From Phycicoccus sp. M110.8 (lineage in GTDB: Bacteria; Actinomycetota; Actinomycetes; Actinomycetales; Dermatophilaceae), in NCBI RefSeq assembly GCF_032464895.1, contig NZ_JAWDIC010000001.1, positions 1,550,001-1,614,000 on the forward strand: 64,000 nt of DNA, in the 5' to 3' direction. Made by a program: the position numbers and the translations under genes. The stretch's first letter is position 1; each line of letters starts with the position of its first letter. The notes under the pieces were generated by a model. That model did not search any database. It saw nothing but the letters and a program-made list of their open reading frames with translations, and was not told where the DNA came from. Shown piece after piece: positions 20,799-29,173 of this stretch.

Positions 20799-20849
20799 TT
20801 GACAACGTTGTCAGGCCCGAGTTTTAGTCAGCACGCCGAGCCAAGTCAA
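20799..20849. promoter_or_regulatory. Divergent promoters and LacI operator for the sugar ABC operon
   Basis: TGACAACGTTGTCA (20800-20813) is a perfect 14-bp palindrome with the central CG typical of LacI-family operators. Rightward: -35 TTGACA (20799-20804), 17 bp, then TTTTAG (20822-20827) as -10 for the lacI gene; the operator covers its -35. Leftward: -35 TTGACT (20849-20844), 17 bp, then TAAAAC (20826-20821) as -10 for mmsA; the operator lies just downstream of this start site as a roadblock. One bound dimer could therefore repress both directions. The promoter reading is inference; the palindrome is plain. Confidence 0.8.
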
Positions 20850-20885
20850 CTCCCCGCACCCACGAGAGTCGAGACCGTGACAAAG

Positions 20886-21926
20886 ATGTCCGATCGGCCC
20901 CGTTCGCGCGCCACCATGCGCGACGTGGCCGCCGTTGCCGGCGTGAGCGTCAAGACCGTCTCGCGCGTGGTCAACGACGAGCCCGCGGTGTCCCCTGCCG
21001 CGGCCACTCGGGTGCGCCGCGCCGTCGAGCAGCTCGGCTACCGGCACGACCTCACCGCGAGCAACCTGCGCCGCTCGGTGCGCCGGCCCACGACCGTGGC
21101 GGCGATGCTCCAGGACCTCAGCAACCCCTACTCCGCCCGGCTGCTGCAGGCCATCGAGCTGGTCGCCCACGAGCGCGACGTCGCCGTCGTAGCCTCCAGC
21201 CTGGACGAGGAGCCCGAGCGCGAGCGGCGCCTCGTCGAGGGGCTGGTGCGGCGCCGGGTGGACGGCCTGCTGCTCATGCCTGCCACGACGCGTCAGGACT
21301 ACCTCCTGCCCGACCTGCACGCCGGGCTCGAGGCCGTCTTCGTCGACCGGCGACCGCACGGTGTCGACGTCGACTCGGTCACCGTGGACGGGGCCCGCGG
21401 CGCCGCGATGGCCGCCGCGCACCTGCTGGCCGCAGGCCACCGGCGGATCGCGTTCCTCGGCGACCTGCCGCGCATCGAGACCGCTGCCGCGCGGTGTGCC
21501 GGGTTCGTCGGCGAGCTCGACCGGCAGGGCACCCCAGCCGACCCGCGGCTGGTCGTCACCGGCCTGCGCACCCCCGCCGACGCGACCGGGGCGCTGCTGG
21601 GACTGCTCGACCTCGACGAGCCGCCCACGGCGGTGTTCGCCGCCCGCAACACCCTCGCGGAGGGTGCGGTGCGCGCGCTGCGCCAGCGGGACGCCGCGTG
21701 GACGACTGCGCTGGTCGGCTTCGACGACTTCCCGCTGGCCGACCTGCTCGACCCTCCGCTGACCGTGGTCCGGCAGGACGTCGAGGCCATCGGCTCCGAG
21801 GCGGCCCGGCGGCTCTTCGCCCGGCTCGCGGGCGACGACTCGCCCCCGTGCCACATCGAGCTCGAACCCGTCCTCGTCACGCGGGGCTCGGGCGAGATCG
21901 CGCCGCCCGCTGCCCGTCGGCGCTGA
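20886..21926 (+). CDS. LacI-family transcriptional regulator of the sugar ABC operon
   Basis: A 346-residue repressor. The N-terminal HTH reads TMRDVAAVAGVSVKTVSRVVNDEPAVSPA, with the hinge helix around NLRR. The periplasmic-binding-type sensor domain (residues 65-340) is complete, ending with the conserved TVVRQDVEAIGSEAARRLF. It is divergent from mmsA-mmsB-chvE and flanked by the 14-bp operator, which makes local control and autoregulation very likely. The effector is presumably the transported sugar. ATG 20886 is used; an in-frame GTG at 20877 (V-T-K-M) is equally possible. Confidence 0.92.
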   Translation: MSDRPRSRATMRDVAAVAGVSVKTVSRVVNDEPAVSPAAATRVRRAVEQLGYRHDLTASNLRRSVRRPTTVAAMLQDLSNPYSARLLQAIELVAHERDVAVVASSLDEEPERERRLVEGLVRRRVDGLLLMPATTRQDYLLPDLHAGLEAVFVDRRPHGVDVDSVTVDGARGAAMAAAHLLAAGHRRIAFLGDLPRIETAAARCAGFVGELDRQGTPADPRLVVTGLRTPADATGALLGLLDLDEPPTAVFAARNTLAEGAVRALRQRDAAWTTALVGFDDFPLADLLDPPLTVVRQDVEAIGSEAARRLFARLAGDDSPPCHIELEPVLVTRGSGEIAPPAARRR

Positions 21927-22041
21927 GCCCACCCGCTCTCCGTCGCCGCCGACCCGCCCGCTGTACGTCGGCGCTGAGCCGGGGTGCCCAACCCGGTCGG
22001 CACCGACCCGCGGGGATGTCCATCGGCGCCGACCCGCCCGG

Positions 22042-24129
22042 CTACTCGCCGGCGCTGACCTGCCGGGCCAGTGCGGGCGGCATGTAGTCGTACCGCACGA
22101 AGCTGCGGGTGAAGGTGCCCGTGCCGTGGCTCACCGACCGGAGGTCGACCGGGTACCGGGAGAGCTCGTGGGCGGGGACCTCGGCGAGGATCACCGTGCG
22201 CCCCTCGGTGTCGCACGGCTCGGTGCCGTGGACCTGGCCGCGGCGTCCGCGCAGGTCCGCCAGCACGCTGCCGACGGCGTCGTCGGACACCTCGATGCGC
22301 ACCGAGTCCACCGGTTCGAGCATGGCGACCGTGGTCTCGTTGGCCGCCTCCCGCAGCGCCATCCCGGCCGCCGTCTGGAACGCCATGTCCGAGGAGTCGA
22401 CCGAGTGCGCCTTGCCGTCGGTCAGCGTGATCCGCACGTCGACCACGGGATAGCCCGCGAGGACGCCGCGCTCGAGCTGCGCCCGCGCACCCTTCTCGAC
22501 CGAGGGGATGAACTGCCGGGGCACCGCACCACCGACGACCTTGTCGACGAACTCGACCCCCGCACCGCGGTCGAGCGGCTCGATGACCAGGTGGCAGACG
22601 GCGTACTGGCCGTGGCCGCCGGACTGCTTGACCAGCCGGCCCTGCACCTCGGTCCGCTGCACGAACGTCTCGCGCAGGGACGTCCGCACGGGCTCGGCCT
22701 CCACCGCGACGTGGTAGCGGGACTCCAGCGTCGCGATGAGCTGGTCGACGTGGGCCGGGCCCATCGCCCAGATGACGAGCTGGTGCGTCTCGGCGTTGTG
22801 CTCCAGCCGCATGGTCACGTCCTCGGCGACCAGCCGCTGCAGCGCGGTCGCGAGCTTGTCCTCGTCGCCCTTGGAGCGGGCGTGGATCGCCACGGGCAGC
22901 AGCGGCGTCGGCAGCACCCAGGGCTCGACGAGGGCCGGACGGTCCCTGCGCGAGAGGGTGTCCGAGGTCTCGGCGCCCGACAGCTTGGAGACCAGGACGA
23001 CCTGGCCAGCCATGGCGGTGCCCAGCGGGCGGGTGTCCTCCACCACCGGTGCCAGCAGCGGGCCGACGCGCTCGTCGTCGGTGTCGTGGTCGGCGTGCTC
23101 GTCGGTGAGGTGGGTCGCGAACTGCTGGAGGTGGCCCGAGATGTGGATCGGCTCGTCCGGCCGCAGCGTCCCGAAGAAGACGCGCACCAGCGACTGCCTG
23201 CCGACGAACGGGTCCGTCGTCGTCCGCACGACCTCGGCCACGAGCGGGCCGTCGGGGTCGCACCTGACCTCCCCGAAGTCGGCGCCCGCAGGCGTGTAGA
23301 CCTTGGGGACGGCCGCGCCGACGGGCGAGGGGAACCCCTTCTCGAACAGCTCGAGCAGCGCCTCGACGCCGACGCCAGCAGGCGCGTGCGTGGGGATGAT
23401 GGGGAAGAACCGGGCCGTCGCGACGGCGAGCCGCAGGTCGGCGGACACGGAGTCGACGTCGACCTCCTCCCCGCCGAGGTAGCGGTCGAGGAGCCCCTCG
23501 TCCTCGGACTCCTCGATGACCGACTCGATGAGGTCGCCGCGCTGGGCGTCGATGAGCTCGCCCTCGTCCTGCGTCGGCTCCCGGTCCGTGGGCGTGCCAC
23601 CGCTGTGGTCGGTGACGATGCGGCGCAGCAGGTTCAGCAGGCCGACGACCGACCCGCCGTCGACCAGGGGCAGCGCCAGCGGCTGGGCGTCACCGAACGC
23701 CCGCTGGACCGCGTCGACGGTCGCGTCGAAGTCCGCCCGCGCCTGCTCGAGCCGGGTCACGGCCACGGCACGCGGCATACGCAGGACCTCGCACTCGCGC
23801 CACAGCATCCGGGTCGCCTCGTCGACGCCGTCGGCGGCCGAGACGACGAACACCACCGCGTCGGCGGCCCGCAGCCCGGCGCGCACCTCGCCCACGAAGT
23901 CGGGGTGGCCGGGGGTGTCGAGCAGGGTCACGCTCACCGGTCCGGGCAGCGTCGCGGCCGACAGGGCGACCGTCGCACTCCCCCCTTCACGAGAGCGGCG
24001 GCCCGGGATCCGGGCCGCCACCACACCGTCGAACAGCGCCGTCTTGCCGGCGCCGCTCGCCCCCACCAGGACGACATTGCGGATGTCCTCGGGCGACGCG
24101 GGCCCGCTGACGTCATCAGGACGGTTCAT
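22042..24129 (-). CDS. Elongation factor G-like protein (EF-G2 type) with altered G4 motif
   Basis: A 695-residue translational-GTPase homologue with the five-domain EF-G layout. G1 GASGAGKT is at residues 23-30 and G3 DTPGH at 71-75. Where true EF-G has NKxD, this protein has TRLE (125-128). Domain IV (QSGGHGQYAVCHLVIEPL) and the domain V region (FQTAAGMALREA) are present. Actinobacteria carry such EF-G paralogues (MSMEG EF-G2 type) that bind the ribosome but are poor translocases; function remains unclear. Start ATG 24127-24129 after AGGTGACCCC. It follows the ECF transporter gene on the same strand by 56 bp. Guanine specificity of the altered G4 is uncertain. Confidence 0.9.
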   Translation of the reverse strand: MNRPDDVSGPASPEDIRNVVLVGASGAGKTALFDGVVAARIPGRRSREGGSATVALSAATLPGPVSVTLLDTPGHPDFVGEVRAGLRAADAVVFVVSAADGVDEATRMLWRECEVLRMPRAVAVTRLEQARADFDATVDAVQRAFGDAQPLALPLVDGGSVVGLLNLLRRIVTDHSGGTPTDREPTQDEGELIDAQRGDLIESVIEESEDEGLLDRYLGGEEVDVDSVSADLRLAVATARFFPIIPTHAPAGVGVEALLELFEKGFPSPVGAAVPKVYTPAGADFGEVRCDPDGPLVAEVVRTTTDPFVGRQSLVRVFFGTLRPDEPIHISGHLQQFATHLTDEHADHDTDDERVGPLLAPVVEDTRPLGTAMAGQVVLVSKLSGAETSDTLSRRDRPALVEPWVLPTPLLPVAIHARSKGDEDKLATALQRLVAEDVTMRLEHNAETHQLVIWAMGPAHVDQLIATLESRYHVAVEAEPVRTSLRETFVQRTEVQGRLVKQSGGHGQYAVCHLVIEPLDRGAGVEFVDKVVGGAVPRQFIPSVEKGARAQLERGVLAGYPVVDVRITLTDGKAHSVDSSDMAFQTAAGMALREAANETTVAMLEPVDSVRIEVSDDAVGSVLADLRGRRGQVHGTEPCDTEGRTVILAEVPAHELSRYPVDLRSVSHGTGTFTRSFVRYDYMPPALARQVSAGE

Positions 24130-24185
24130 GGGGTCACCTTCCTCCGGGCGGCAGCCGGGCACAAGGGCCTGCCGGCGTACGCCCG

Positions 24186-26525
24186 TCACCCCAGCAGCGC
24201 CACCACCAGGGGCAGCAGCGAGGCGCCGACGAGCAGCGCGTCGGCACGGGTCCAGGGTGCCGGTGCGGCCCACGTGCGCCGCTGCGCGGTGGCGAAGCCG
24301 CGGGCGTCCATGGCGACCGCGAGCTCGGCGGCGGTCTGCAGCGAGCGCACGAGCAGGCCGGTCGTGAGCGCCCACAGCTCGACGAGCACCGAGCGCGGCG
24401 AGCGGGCGCTGGCACCCACGCCGCGCACGCGGCGGGCGCGCGCGATCTCCGACCACGTGTCGCCGAAGGTGTGCACCCGCTGCAGGGCCGCCGCGACGGC
24501 CACGACGGGTCGCGCGGGCAGGCGCAGCCGCTGGCCGAGGTGGTCGCCGAGGGCGTCGGCGTCGACCCAGCGCACGAGCACCGCCGACGGCAGGACGATG
24601 ACGACGACGCGCAGGGCGGCCGTCACGGCCACGTCGACGTCGTGCCCGCCGAGCAGCCACGTGGACCAGCCCACCGACAGCGCGCCGACGAGTCCCGGCA
24701 GCAGCCGGGCCAGCACCGCGCGCGTGCGCCCGGTGGGAGCCGGTCCGTCGCCGGGCGCGGACAGCCCCACGACCGTGAGCAGCACCTGTGCGGCCACGAC
24801 GGCGAGGCTGGTGGTCCAGTGCGGGGAGACGACCCCGGCCGGTATGCCGAGGGCGGCCGCCGCGAGCAGCGCGAGCGGGCCGCACCGCGCGACGAGGGGT
24901 CGCCGTGGGGTGGGCGGCTCGGCGGGCTGCGACGGCCGGGCGATGGTGGTCGTGCGGTCGGCCCGCGCGACCACCGCGTCGTCGTGGGTCGTGAGGACGA
25001 CCGCGGTGCCGGCGTCACGCAGGGCCTCCAGCACCCCGAGCACGGCCGCCCAGGTGAGCCGGTCCTGCCCGACGGTGGCCTCGTCGGCGAGCAGCACGGC
25101 GGGCTGGTGGACCGCGGCGGCGGCCATGGCGAGCCGGCGCTGCTCGCCGCCGGAGAGGTGGCGGGGGTCGGCCTGCTCGAGGTGGGCGAGCCCGAGGGCG
25201 CCGAGCAGGACGCGGGCCCGCGCCAGGGCCTCGTTCTCGACGAGGCCGAGCGCCCGGCTGGTCGCCATGACCTCGTCGAGCACCGTGTGGGCGACCACGG
25301 TCGATGCCGCCCACTGCGGCACCCAGGCGAAGGCGGCGGCGAGCTCGGTGGTGGACCAGCGGGCAGGGTCGGGGGGCCGGTGGCCGGCGAGGTCGGGGTG
25401 GGCCCGCACGTCCCCGGCCTGTCGGTGCAGCAGCCCGGCGAGGGCCAGCAGGAGGGTCGACTTGCCGGAGCCGGACGGGCCGACGAGGGCGTGCAGCTGG
25501 CCGGCCCGCGCGGTGAGCGACTGGTCCCGCAGGGCCACGCTCGTGCGCGTCGAGCCGTCGAGGCGGCGGACCGTGCGCTCGACGGTGACGTCCGTGGCGG
25601 TGAGGGCTGCGAGGTTGGCACCGAGCGCGGAGGTGTCGAACGTCCCGGCGGGCATGCCGTGCGGCACCGGGTCGGGCACGCCCGGGACCCAGATGCCCTG
25701 GGCGGCCAGGGCATCCCCGTGCTCGTCGAGGACCGTCGCCGGCTCCCCGTCGGCGACGACGCGGCCGTCGGGTCCGAGGACCACGAGGCGGTCGACGAGG
25801 TCGAGCCACGGCCCGAGCCGGTGCTCGACGACGACCGTGGTGAGCGACCGGGCCCGGACGACCTCAGCGACGCTGGCCCGGACCGAGGCGGCGTTGCCGG
25901 GGTCGAGCATCGCGGTCGGCTCGTCGAGCAGCAGCAGGGTCGGCTCGAGGGCGAGGGCACCAGCGAGCGCCAGCCGCTGCGTCTCCCCGCCGGAGAGCGC
26001 GTGGGTGGGGGTGTCCTGCGGCATGGTGAGCCCCACCGAGGCCAGGGCGTCGGCGACGCGGGCCGGCATCTGCTCGCGCGGGAGCCCGACGTTCTCCAGG
26101 CCGAACGCGACGTCACGCCCGACCGTCGCCGAGGCCACTCCCGCACCGGGCTCCTGCAGCACGAGGCCGACGGTGCCGGCGCGTGCCCCGGGATCGGCAC
26201 CGTCCACGTGCACCGTGCCGGTGCGCTCACCGGAGTCGGCGACCTCCAGCACACCGGCGAGGGCGCGCAGGACGGTCGACTTGCCCGACCCGGAGGGGCC
26301 GACGAGCAGCACCCGCTGACCGGCCGGGATGGTCAGGTCCAGCCCCGGGATCACCGGCTGCCGCCGCCCGAACGGGCGCCAGGTCAGGCCCCGCACCTCG
26401 ACCAGGCCGCGCTCGGGCGTGACGGAGGTGGACGCGCCGTCCGACGCGGGGCCGGTCGGGCGGTCGGTCACCGGCGCAGGGTCAGTCACCGGCGCAGGGT
26501 CGGCCCCCGGTGCCCGGTCAGTCAC
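24186..26525 (-). CDS. ECF transporter ATPase-ATPase-transmembrane fusion (YkoD-YkoC type)
   Basis: One protein joins both energy-coupling ATPases and the EcfT membrane subunit of a thiamine-precursor importer. ATPase 1: Walker A GPSGSGKST, signature LSGGETQR, Walker B LLLLDEPTAML. ATPase 2: GPSGSGKST, LSGGEQRR, and VLLADEATVGQD in which the usual Asp-Glu-Pro is DEA. The last ~200 residues hold several hydrophobic helices and the EcfT coupling motifs IARARRVRG and AMDARGF. In Bacillus these are separate YkoD and YkoC. The start is unresolved: GTGs at 26525, 26489 and 26471 lie inside an 18-bp repeat array and none has a good ribosome site; I list the longest. Downstream of ykoE under the TPP riboswitch. 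Confidence 0.85.
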   Translation of the reverse strand: MTDRAPGADPAPVTDPAPVTDRPTGPASDGASTSVTPERGLVEVRGLTWRPFGRRQPVIPGLDLTIPAGQRVLLVGPSGSGKSTVLRALAGVLEVADSGERTGTVHVDGADPGARAGTVGLVLQEPGAGVASATVGRDVAFGLENVGLPREQMPARVADALASVGLTMPQDTPTHALSGGETQRLALAGALALEPTLLLLDEPTAMLDPGNAASVRASVAEVVRARSLTTVVVEHRLGPWLDLVDRLVVLGPDGRVVADGEPATVLDEHGDALAAQGIWVPGVPDPVPHGMPAGTFDTSALGANLAALTATDVTVERTVRRLDGSTRTSVALRDQSLTARAGQLHALVGPSGSGKSTLLLALAGLLHRQAGDVRAHPDLAGHRPPDPARWSTTELAAAFAWVPQWAASTVVAHTVLDEVMATSRALGLVENEALARARVLLGALGLAHLEQADPRHLSGGEQRRLAMAAAAVHQPAVLLADEATVGQDRLTWAAVLGVLEALRDAGTAVVLTTHDDAVVARADRTTTIARPSQPAEPPTPRRPLVARCGPLALLAAAALGIPAGVVSPHWTTSLAVVAAQVLLTVVGLSAPGDGPAPTGRTRAVLARLLPGLVGALSVGWSTWLLGGHDVDVAVTAALRVVVIVLPSAVLVRWVDADALGDHLGQRLRLPARPVVAVAAALQRVHTFGDTWSEIARARRVRGVGASARSPRSVLVELWALTTGLLVRSLQTAAELAVAMDARGFATAQRRTWAAPAPWTRADALLVGASLLPLVVALLG

Positions 26526-26590
26526 GGGCCGAGGGTGCGTCGCGGGCGCAGGGTCGGTCGCTGGCGCAGGGTCGGTCGCGGGCGCAGGGT
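26473..26590. repeat. Seven-unit 18-bp minisatellite at the ykoE/ykoDC junction
   Basis: The core GGCGCAGGGT or a close variant recurs exactly every 18 bp at 26473, 26491, 26509, 26527, 26545, 26563 and 26581. In the minus-strand frame it encodes a hexapeptide series of the form (A/V)-T-D-P-A-P, placed before the first ATPase domain. Units 1-2 and 5-7 are most alike; 3 and 4 have drifted. In-frame copy-number change would be tolerated. Confidence 0.88.
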
Positions 26591-26591
26591 G

Positions 26592-26633
26592 GACCCCGGG
26601 CAGTGGCCCCGTGGTGGGGCCACTGCCGGGGTC
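26592..26633 (-). terminator. Long intercistronic hairpin between ykoE and the ykoDC fusion
   Basis: An 18-bp stem with a single bulged G (26592-26610 against 26616-26633) and a 5-nt loop GTGGT starts 14 bp after the ykoE stop. As an RNA on the minus strand it could act as a partial terminator or 3'-end stabiliser, giving more YkoE than ATPase, or it could mark separate expression of the downstream gene. Confidence 0.75.
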
Positions 26634-26646
26634 GACGGCCGTCCGT

Positions 26647-27315
26647 TCAGACAGCGCGGTGCTCCCGCGCCTCCTGGCCGGGCGGGAAGGCGTTGAGCGC
26701 GCCGGCCGTGGCCAGGCCCCGCGTGAGCAGCCAGCCGAGGCCGCCGGCGACGACCGCACCGGCCGCGGTGAGGATCAGGCCGTAGGCGATCTTGTAGCCC
26801 CAGCCCCAGTCGGTCCAGTAGACGAACCACTCGTAGACGGCCTCCAGCGGCGCGCTCAGCGCGCCGGCCAGGAGCGCGGCGCCCAGGCCGAACGCGGCAT
26901 ACCCGAGGAGCGCGAAGGCGATCTCGGCGCCCAGGCCCTGGAGGATCCCCGAGACCAGGGTGGCGAAGCCCCACTGGGTGCCCGGCAGCATCGAGACGAG
27001 CGCGGCCACGACCTCGCAGAGCAGCGCCGCGCCGGGGCGGCGCACGACGAGGCCGCCGACGACACCGGCCATGAGCCACGGGGCGCCGGTGATGCCCTGC
27101 AGCGGCGGGAAGAGGCCGCCGAGGGCGTTGGCCGGTGCCTGGTAGGCCAGGTCCCAGCCCCAGTAGGCGATGCCGAACGCCGCGCCGAGGAACGCGATCG
27201 TCAGCAGGTCGACCGTGCGCCACCCCATCAGGGGTGCGGTCGCGCGGATGCTGCCGCGGCGGGCAGCGGTGGGGCCGGTCGCCGTGGCGCCGGCCGGGGT
27301 GTTGGTGGTGCTCAT
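26647..27315 (-). CDS. ykoE: ECF transporter S component, YkoE family (thiamine/HMP precursor uptake)
   Basis: A 222-residue membrane protein with about six hydrophobic segments. After a short hydrophilic N-terminus it reads GWRTVDLLTIAFLGAAFGIAYWGWD, then the PLQGITGAPWLMAGVVGG segment and LPGTQWGFATLVSGILQGLGAE, all typical of YkoE (DUF6580/ECF-S) substrate-capture proteins for hydroxymethylpyrimidine or thiamine. The TPP riboswitch 100 bp upstream and the ykoDC fusion downstream support the assignment. Start ATG 27313-27315 with CGGGAGACG upstream; the frame extends further but into the riboswitch leader. Confidence 0.93.
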   Translation of the reverse strand: MSTTNTPAGATATGPTAARRGSIRATAPLMGWRTVDLLTIAFLGAAFGIAYWGWDLAYQAPANALGGLFPPLQGITGAPWLMAGVVGGLVVRRPGAALLCEVVAALVSMLPGTQWGFATLVSGILQGLGAEIAFALLGYAAFGLGAALLAGALSAPLEAVYEWFVYWTDWGWGYKIAYGLILTAAGAVVAGGLGWLLTRGLATAGALNAFPPGQEAREHRAV

Positions 27316-27414
27316 CTGTCGTCTCCCGTGGAATCCGTGGTTTCGGTGGATACCTCGGGGGAGGCCTCTGCCGGGAGGCCGCACCGGGGCGGGACCGCCC
27401 GACAGGTGCCTGAG

Positions 27415-27503
27415 AACTCGACTCCCTACGCCGGTGCGAACCGGATCAGGTGTGAGGGTCTGCGGTCGCCCGCACTCTCAGCGCTCGCGCGCTCCCCTGT
27501 CGT
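27415..27503 (-). promoter_or_regulatory. TPP riboswitch (THI element)
   Basis: Read on the minus strand, the leader contains the conserved CTGAGA, then ACCC, then ACCTGAT and the closing CGTAGGGA, with GGGGAGC and AGGGA flanks forming P1. These are the thi-box sequences of TPP aptamers. The aptamer core is about 27423-27497. A variable stem occupies the middle, around GGGCGACCGC. Possible expression-platform stems lie downstream at 27387-27400 (GGGCGG-GA-CCGCCC) and 27363-27380. TPP binding should reduce ykoE-ykoDC expression. Confidence 0.95.
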
Positions 27504-27577
27504 TGCCCGACCGACGATACTCCACCGTCTGTGGCAGGGTGGAAACCGCAGGTCACGAACGGTGGAAGGCGGAAGGG

Positions 27578-27856
27578 ATGGGAACCATGGTCTGGCGGGT
27601 CCTCGGTACGGGCGGAGCCGTCCTCGCGGGCGTGCTCGCCAGCAAGCTGGTCACCGTCGTGTGGAAGAAGGCCGGTCGCAACGAGGTCCTCGACCCGCGC
27701 GACCCCCGCACCCCGGCCCGTGACGCGGTCCTCTTCGCCGCCCTCACCGGCCTGGCCGTCGGCGCCGCGAAGACCCTCGCCACCCGCAAGGCCGCGCAGT
27801 ACTACCAGAAGTCCTCCGGCCACCTGCCCAAGCCGATGCAGCACGGCGACGCCTGA
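27578..27856 (+). CDS. DUF4235 small membrane protein
   Basis: A 92-residue protein. The N-terminal hydrophobic helix reads MVWRVLGTGGAVLAGVLASKLVTVVWK. The conserved DPRDPRTPARDAVLFAALTGLAVGAAKTLATRKAAQYYQK segment of DUF4235 provides a second membrane helix. Function is unknown; the family is actinobacterial. ATG 27578 or 27587 could start it, both with AAGGGA-like sequence upstream. It is divergent from the TPP riboswitch and convergent with hutI; the two 3' ends lie within a duplicated 24-bp segment. Confidence 0.8.
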   Translation: MGTMVWRVLGTGGAVLAGVLASKLVTVVWKKAGRNEVLDPRDPRTPARDAVLFAALTGLAVGAAKTLATRKAAQYYQKSSGHLPKPMQHGDA

Positions 27857-27894
27857 CCGACCTCAGGTCACGACGCCTGACCGACCTCAGGTCA
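27847..27894. repeat. Perfect 24-bp tandem duplication spanning two convergent gene ends
   Basis: The segments 27847-27870 and 27871-27894 are identical. Each contains GCCTGACC (stop of the DUF4235 gene) and, on the other strand, the TCA that ends hutI. The unit also holds TGACC...GGTCA as a short inverted repeat. Being 24 bp, the duplication leaves both reading frames intact. Confidence 0.9.
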
Positions 27895-29173
27895 GCTCGA
27901 GCGCACGGGCGATCGGCACGCCGGCACGGTAGGACAGGTGCACGTGCGACGGCGCGTCGAGCACCGTGAGGTCGGCCCGCGCGCCCACCTCGATGCGCCC
28001 GATGTCGGTCCGCCGCAGCGACTTCGCCGACCCGGCCGTGGCGGCGTGCACGGCCTGTCCCGGCGTCAGGCCCATCTCGCGGGCGGCCAGGGCGATGACG
28101 AACGGCATCGAGCTCGAGTAGCACGTCCCCGGGTTGCAGTCGGTGGCCAGCGCGATGCTCACGCCGGCCCGCAGCAGCCCCTCCGCGTCGGGGTACGGCG
28201 ACCGGGTCGAGAACTCGACCCCCGGTAGGAGGGTCGCCACGGTGGTGTCCGACGCGGCGGCGAGGGCGTCGACGTCGTCGCCCGACAGGTAGGTGCAGTG
28301 GTCGACGCTGGCCGCCCCGAGCTCGACGGCCAGCTGCACCCCGGGGCCGTGCCCGAGCTGGTTGCCGTGCACGCGCAGCCCGAGGCCGGCGTCGCGACCG
28401 GCCACCAGCACCGCACGCGCCTCCTCGGCGGTGAAGGCGTGCGCCGAGTGCGGTTCGCAGAAGACGTCCACCCACCGGGCGTGCGGTGCCGCCGCCTCGA
28501 GCATGGGGCCGGTCACGAGGTCGAGGTATGCCGCGCGGTCCGCGGCGTACTCGGGCGGCACCACGTGCGCGCCGAGGAACGTGGTCTCACTCGTGACCTC
28601 TGCCGCGAGCCGCAGGGCCCGCGCCTCGTCCTCCACGGTGAGGCCGTAGCCGCTCTTCACCTCGACCGTCGTCGTGCCCTGGGCCCGCATCTCGGCGACC
28701 CGGCCGGCGAGCAGCCGGCGCAGCTCGTCGTCGCTCGCGGCGCGCGTCGCGGCCACGGAGACGCCGATGCCGCCGCCGTCGTACGGCGTCCCGGCCATGC
28801 GTGCGCTGAACTCGGCACCGCGGTCGCCGGCGAAGACGAGGTGGGCGTGGGAGTCCACGAAGCCAGGCAGCACCGCCCGCCCGTCCACGTCGATGACGCG
28901 GTCGGCGGCCGGCGCGTCCGCTGCCGCGCCGACCCAGGCGACCCGGCCGTCCTCGACCACGACGGCGGCGTCGGGGCGCAGTCCCAGCCCGTCCGGGCCC
29001 GTGCCGTCACAGGTGACCAGCTCGGCGATCCCGGTGACCAGGGTGCTGCCTGCGCGGACGTGGTGGCCGGCGCGGTGTGCGGCGGCGCCGTGCGCGGCCG
29101 CGTGCCTGCCGTGATGCGGGGCGTGACCGTCGGTGGCGCCACCCCGGCCGCCCTGAGCGGTCGCGTCGCTCAT
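27887..29173 (-). CDS. hutI: Imidazolonepropionase
   Basis: Third step of histidine degradation: 4-imidazolone-5-propionate to N-formimino-L-glutamate. It is 428 residues. The amidohydrolase metal motif reads [15 protein letters not shown]. HutI-specific blocks include [33 protein letters not shown] and [14 protein letters not shown]. The N-terminal ~40 residues are His/Ala/Gly-rich and not part of the fold. The start ATG overlaps the hutF stop by 4 nt (ATGA, 29170-29173), so the genes are translationally coupled. The 3' end lies within a 24-bp duplication. Confidence 0.96.
   Translation of the reverse strand: MSDATAQGGRGGATDGHAPHHGRHAAAHGAAAHRAGHHVRAGSTLVTGIAELVTCDGTGPDGLGLRPDAAVVVEDGRVAWVGAAADAPAADRVIDVDGRAVLPGFVDSHAHLVFAGDRGAEFSARMAGTPYDGGGIGVSVAATRAASDDELRRLLAGRVAEMRAQGTTTVEVKSGYGLTVEDEARALRLAAEVTSETTFLGAHVVPPEYAADRAAYLDLVTGPMLEAAAPHARWVDVFCEPHSAHAFTAEEARAVLVAGRDAGLGLRVHGNQLGHGPGVQLAVELGAASVDHCTYLSGDDVDALAAASDTTVATLLPGVEFSTRSPYPDAEGLLRAGVSIALATDCNPGTCYSSSMPFVIALAAREMGLTPGQAVHAATAGSAKSLRRTDIGRIEVGARADLTVLDAPSHVHLSYRAGVPIARALELT

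Noticed and set aside
22126-26319. A 1397-codon open frame on the plus strand opposite the EF-G-like and ECF genes
   Set aside because: It has no recognisable domain, is Arg/Gly/Asp-rich low complexity, and lies wholly antisense to genes with intact motifs.
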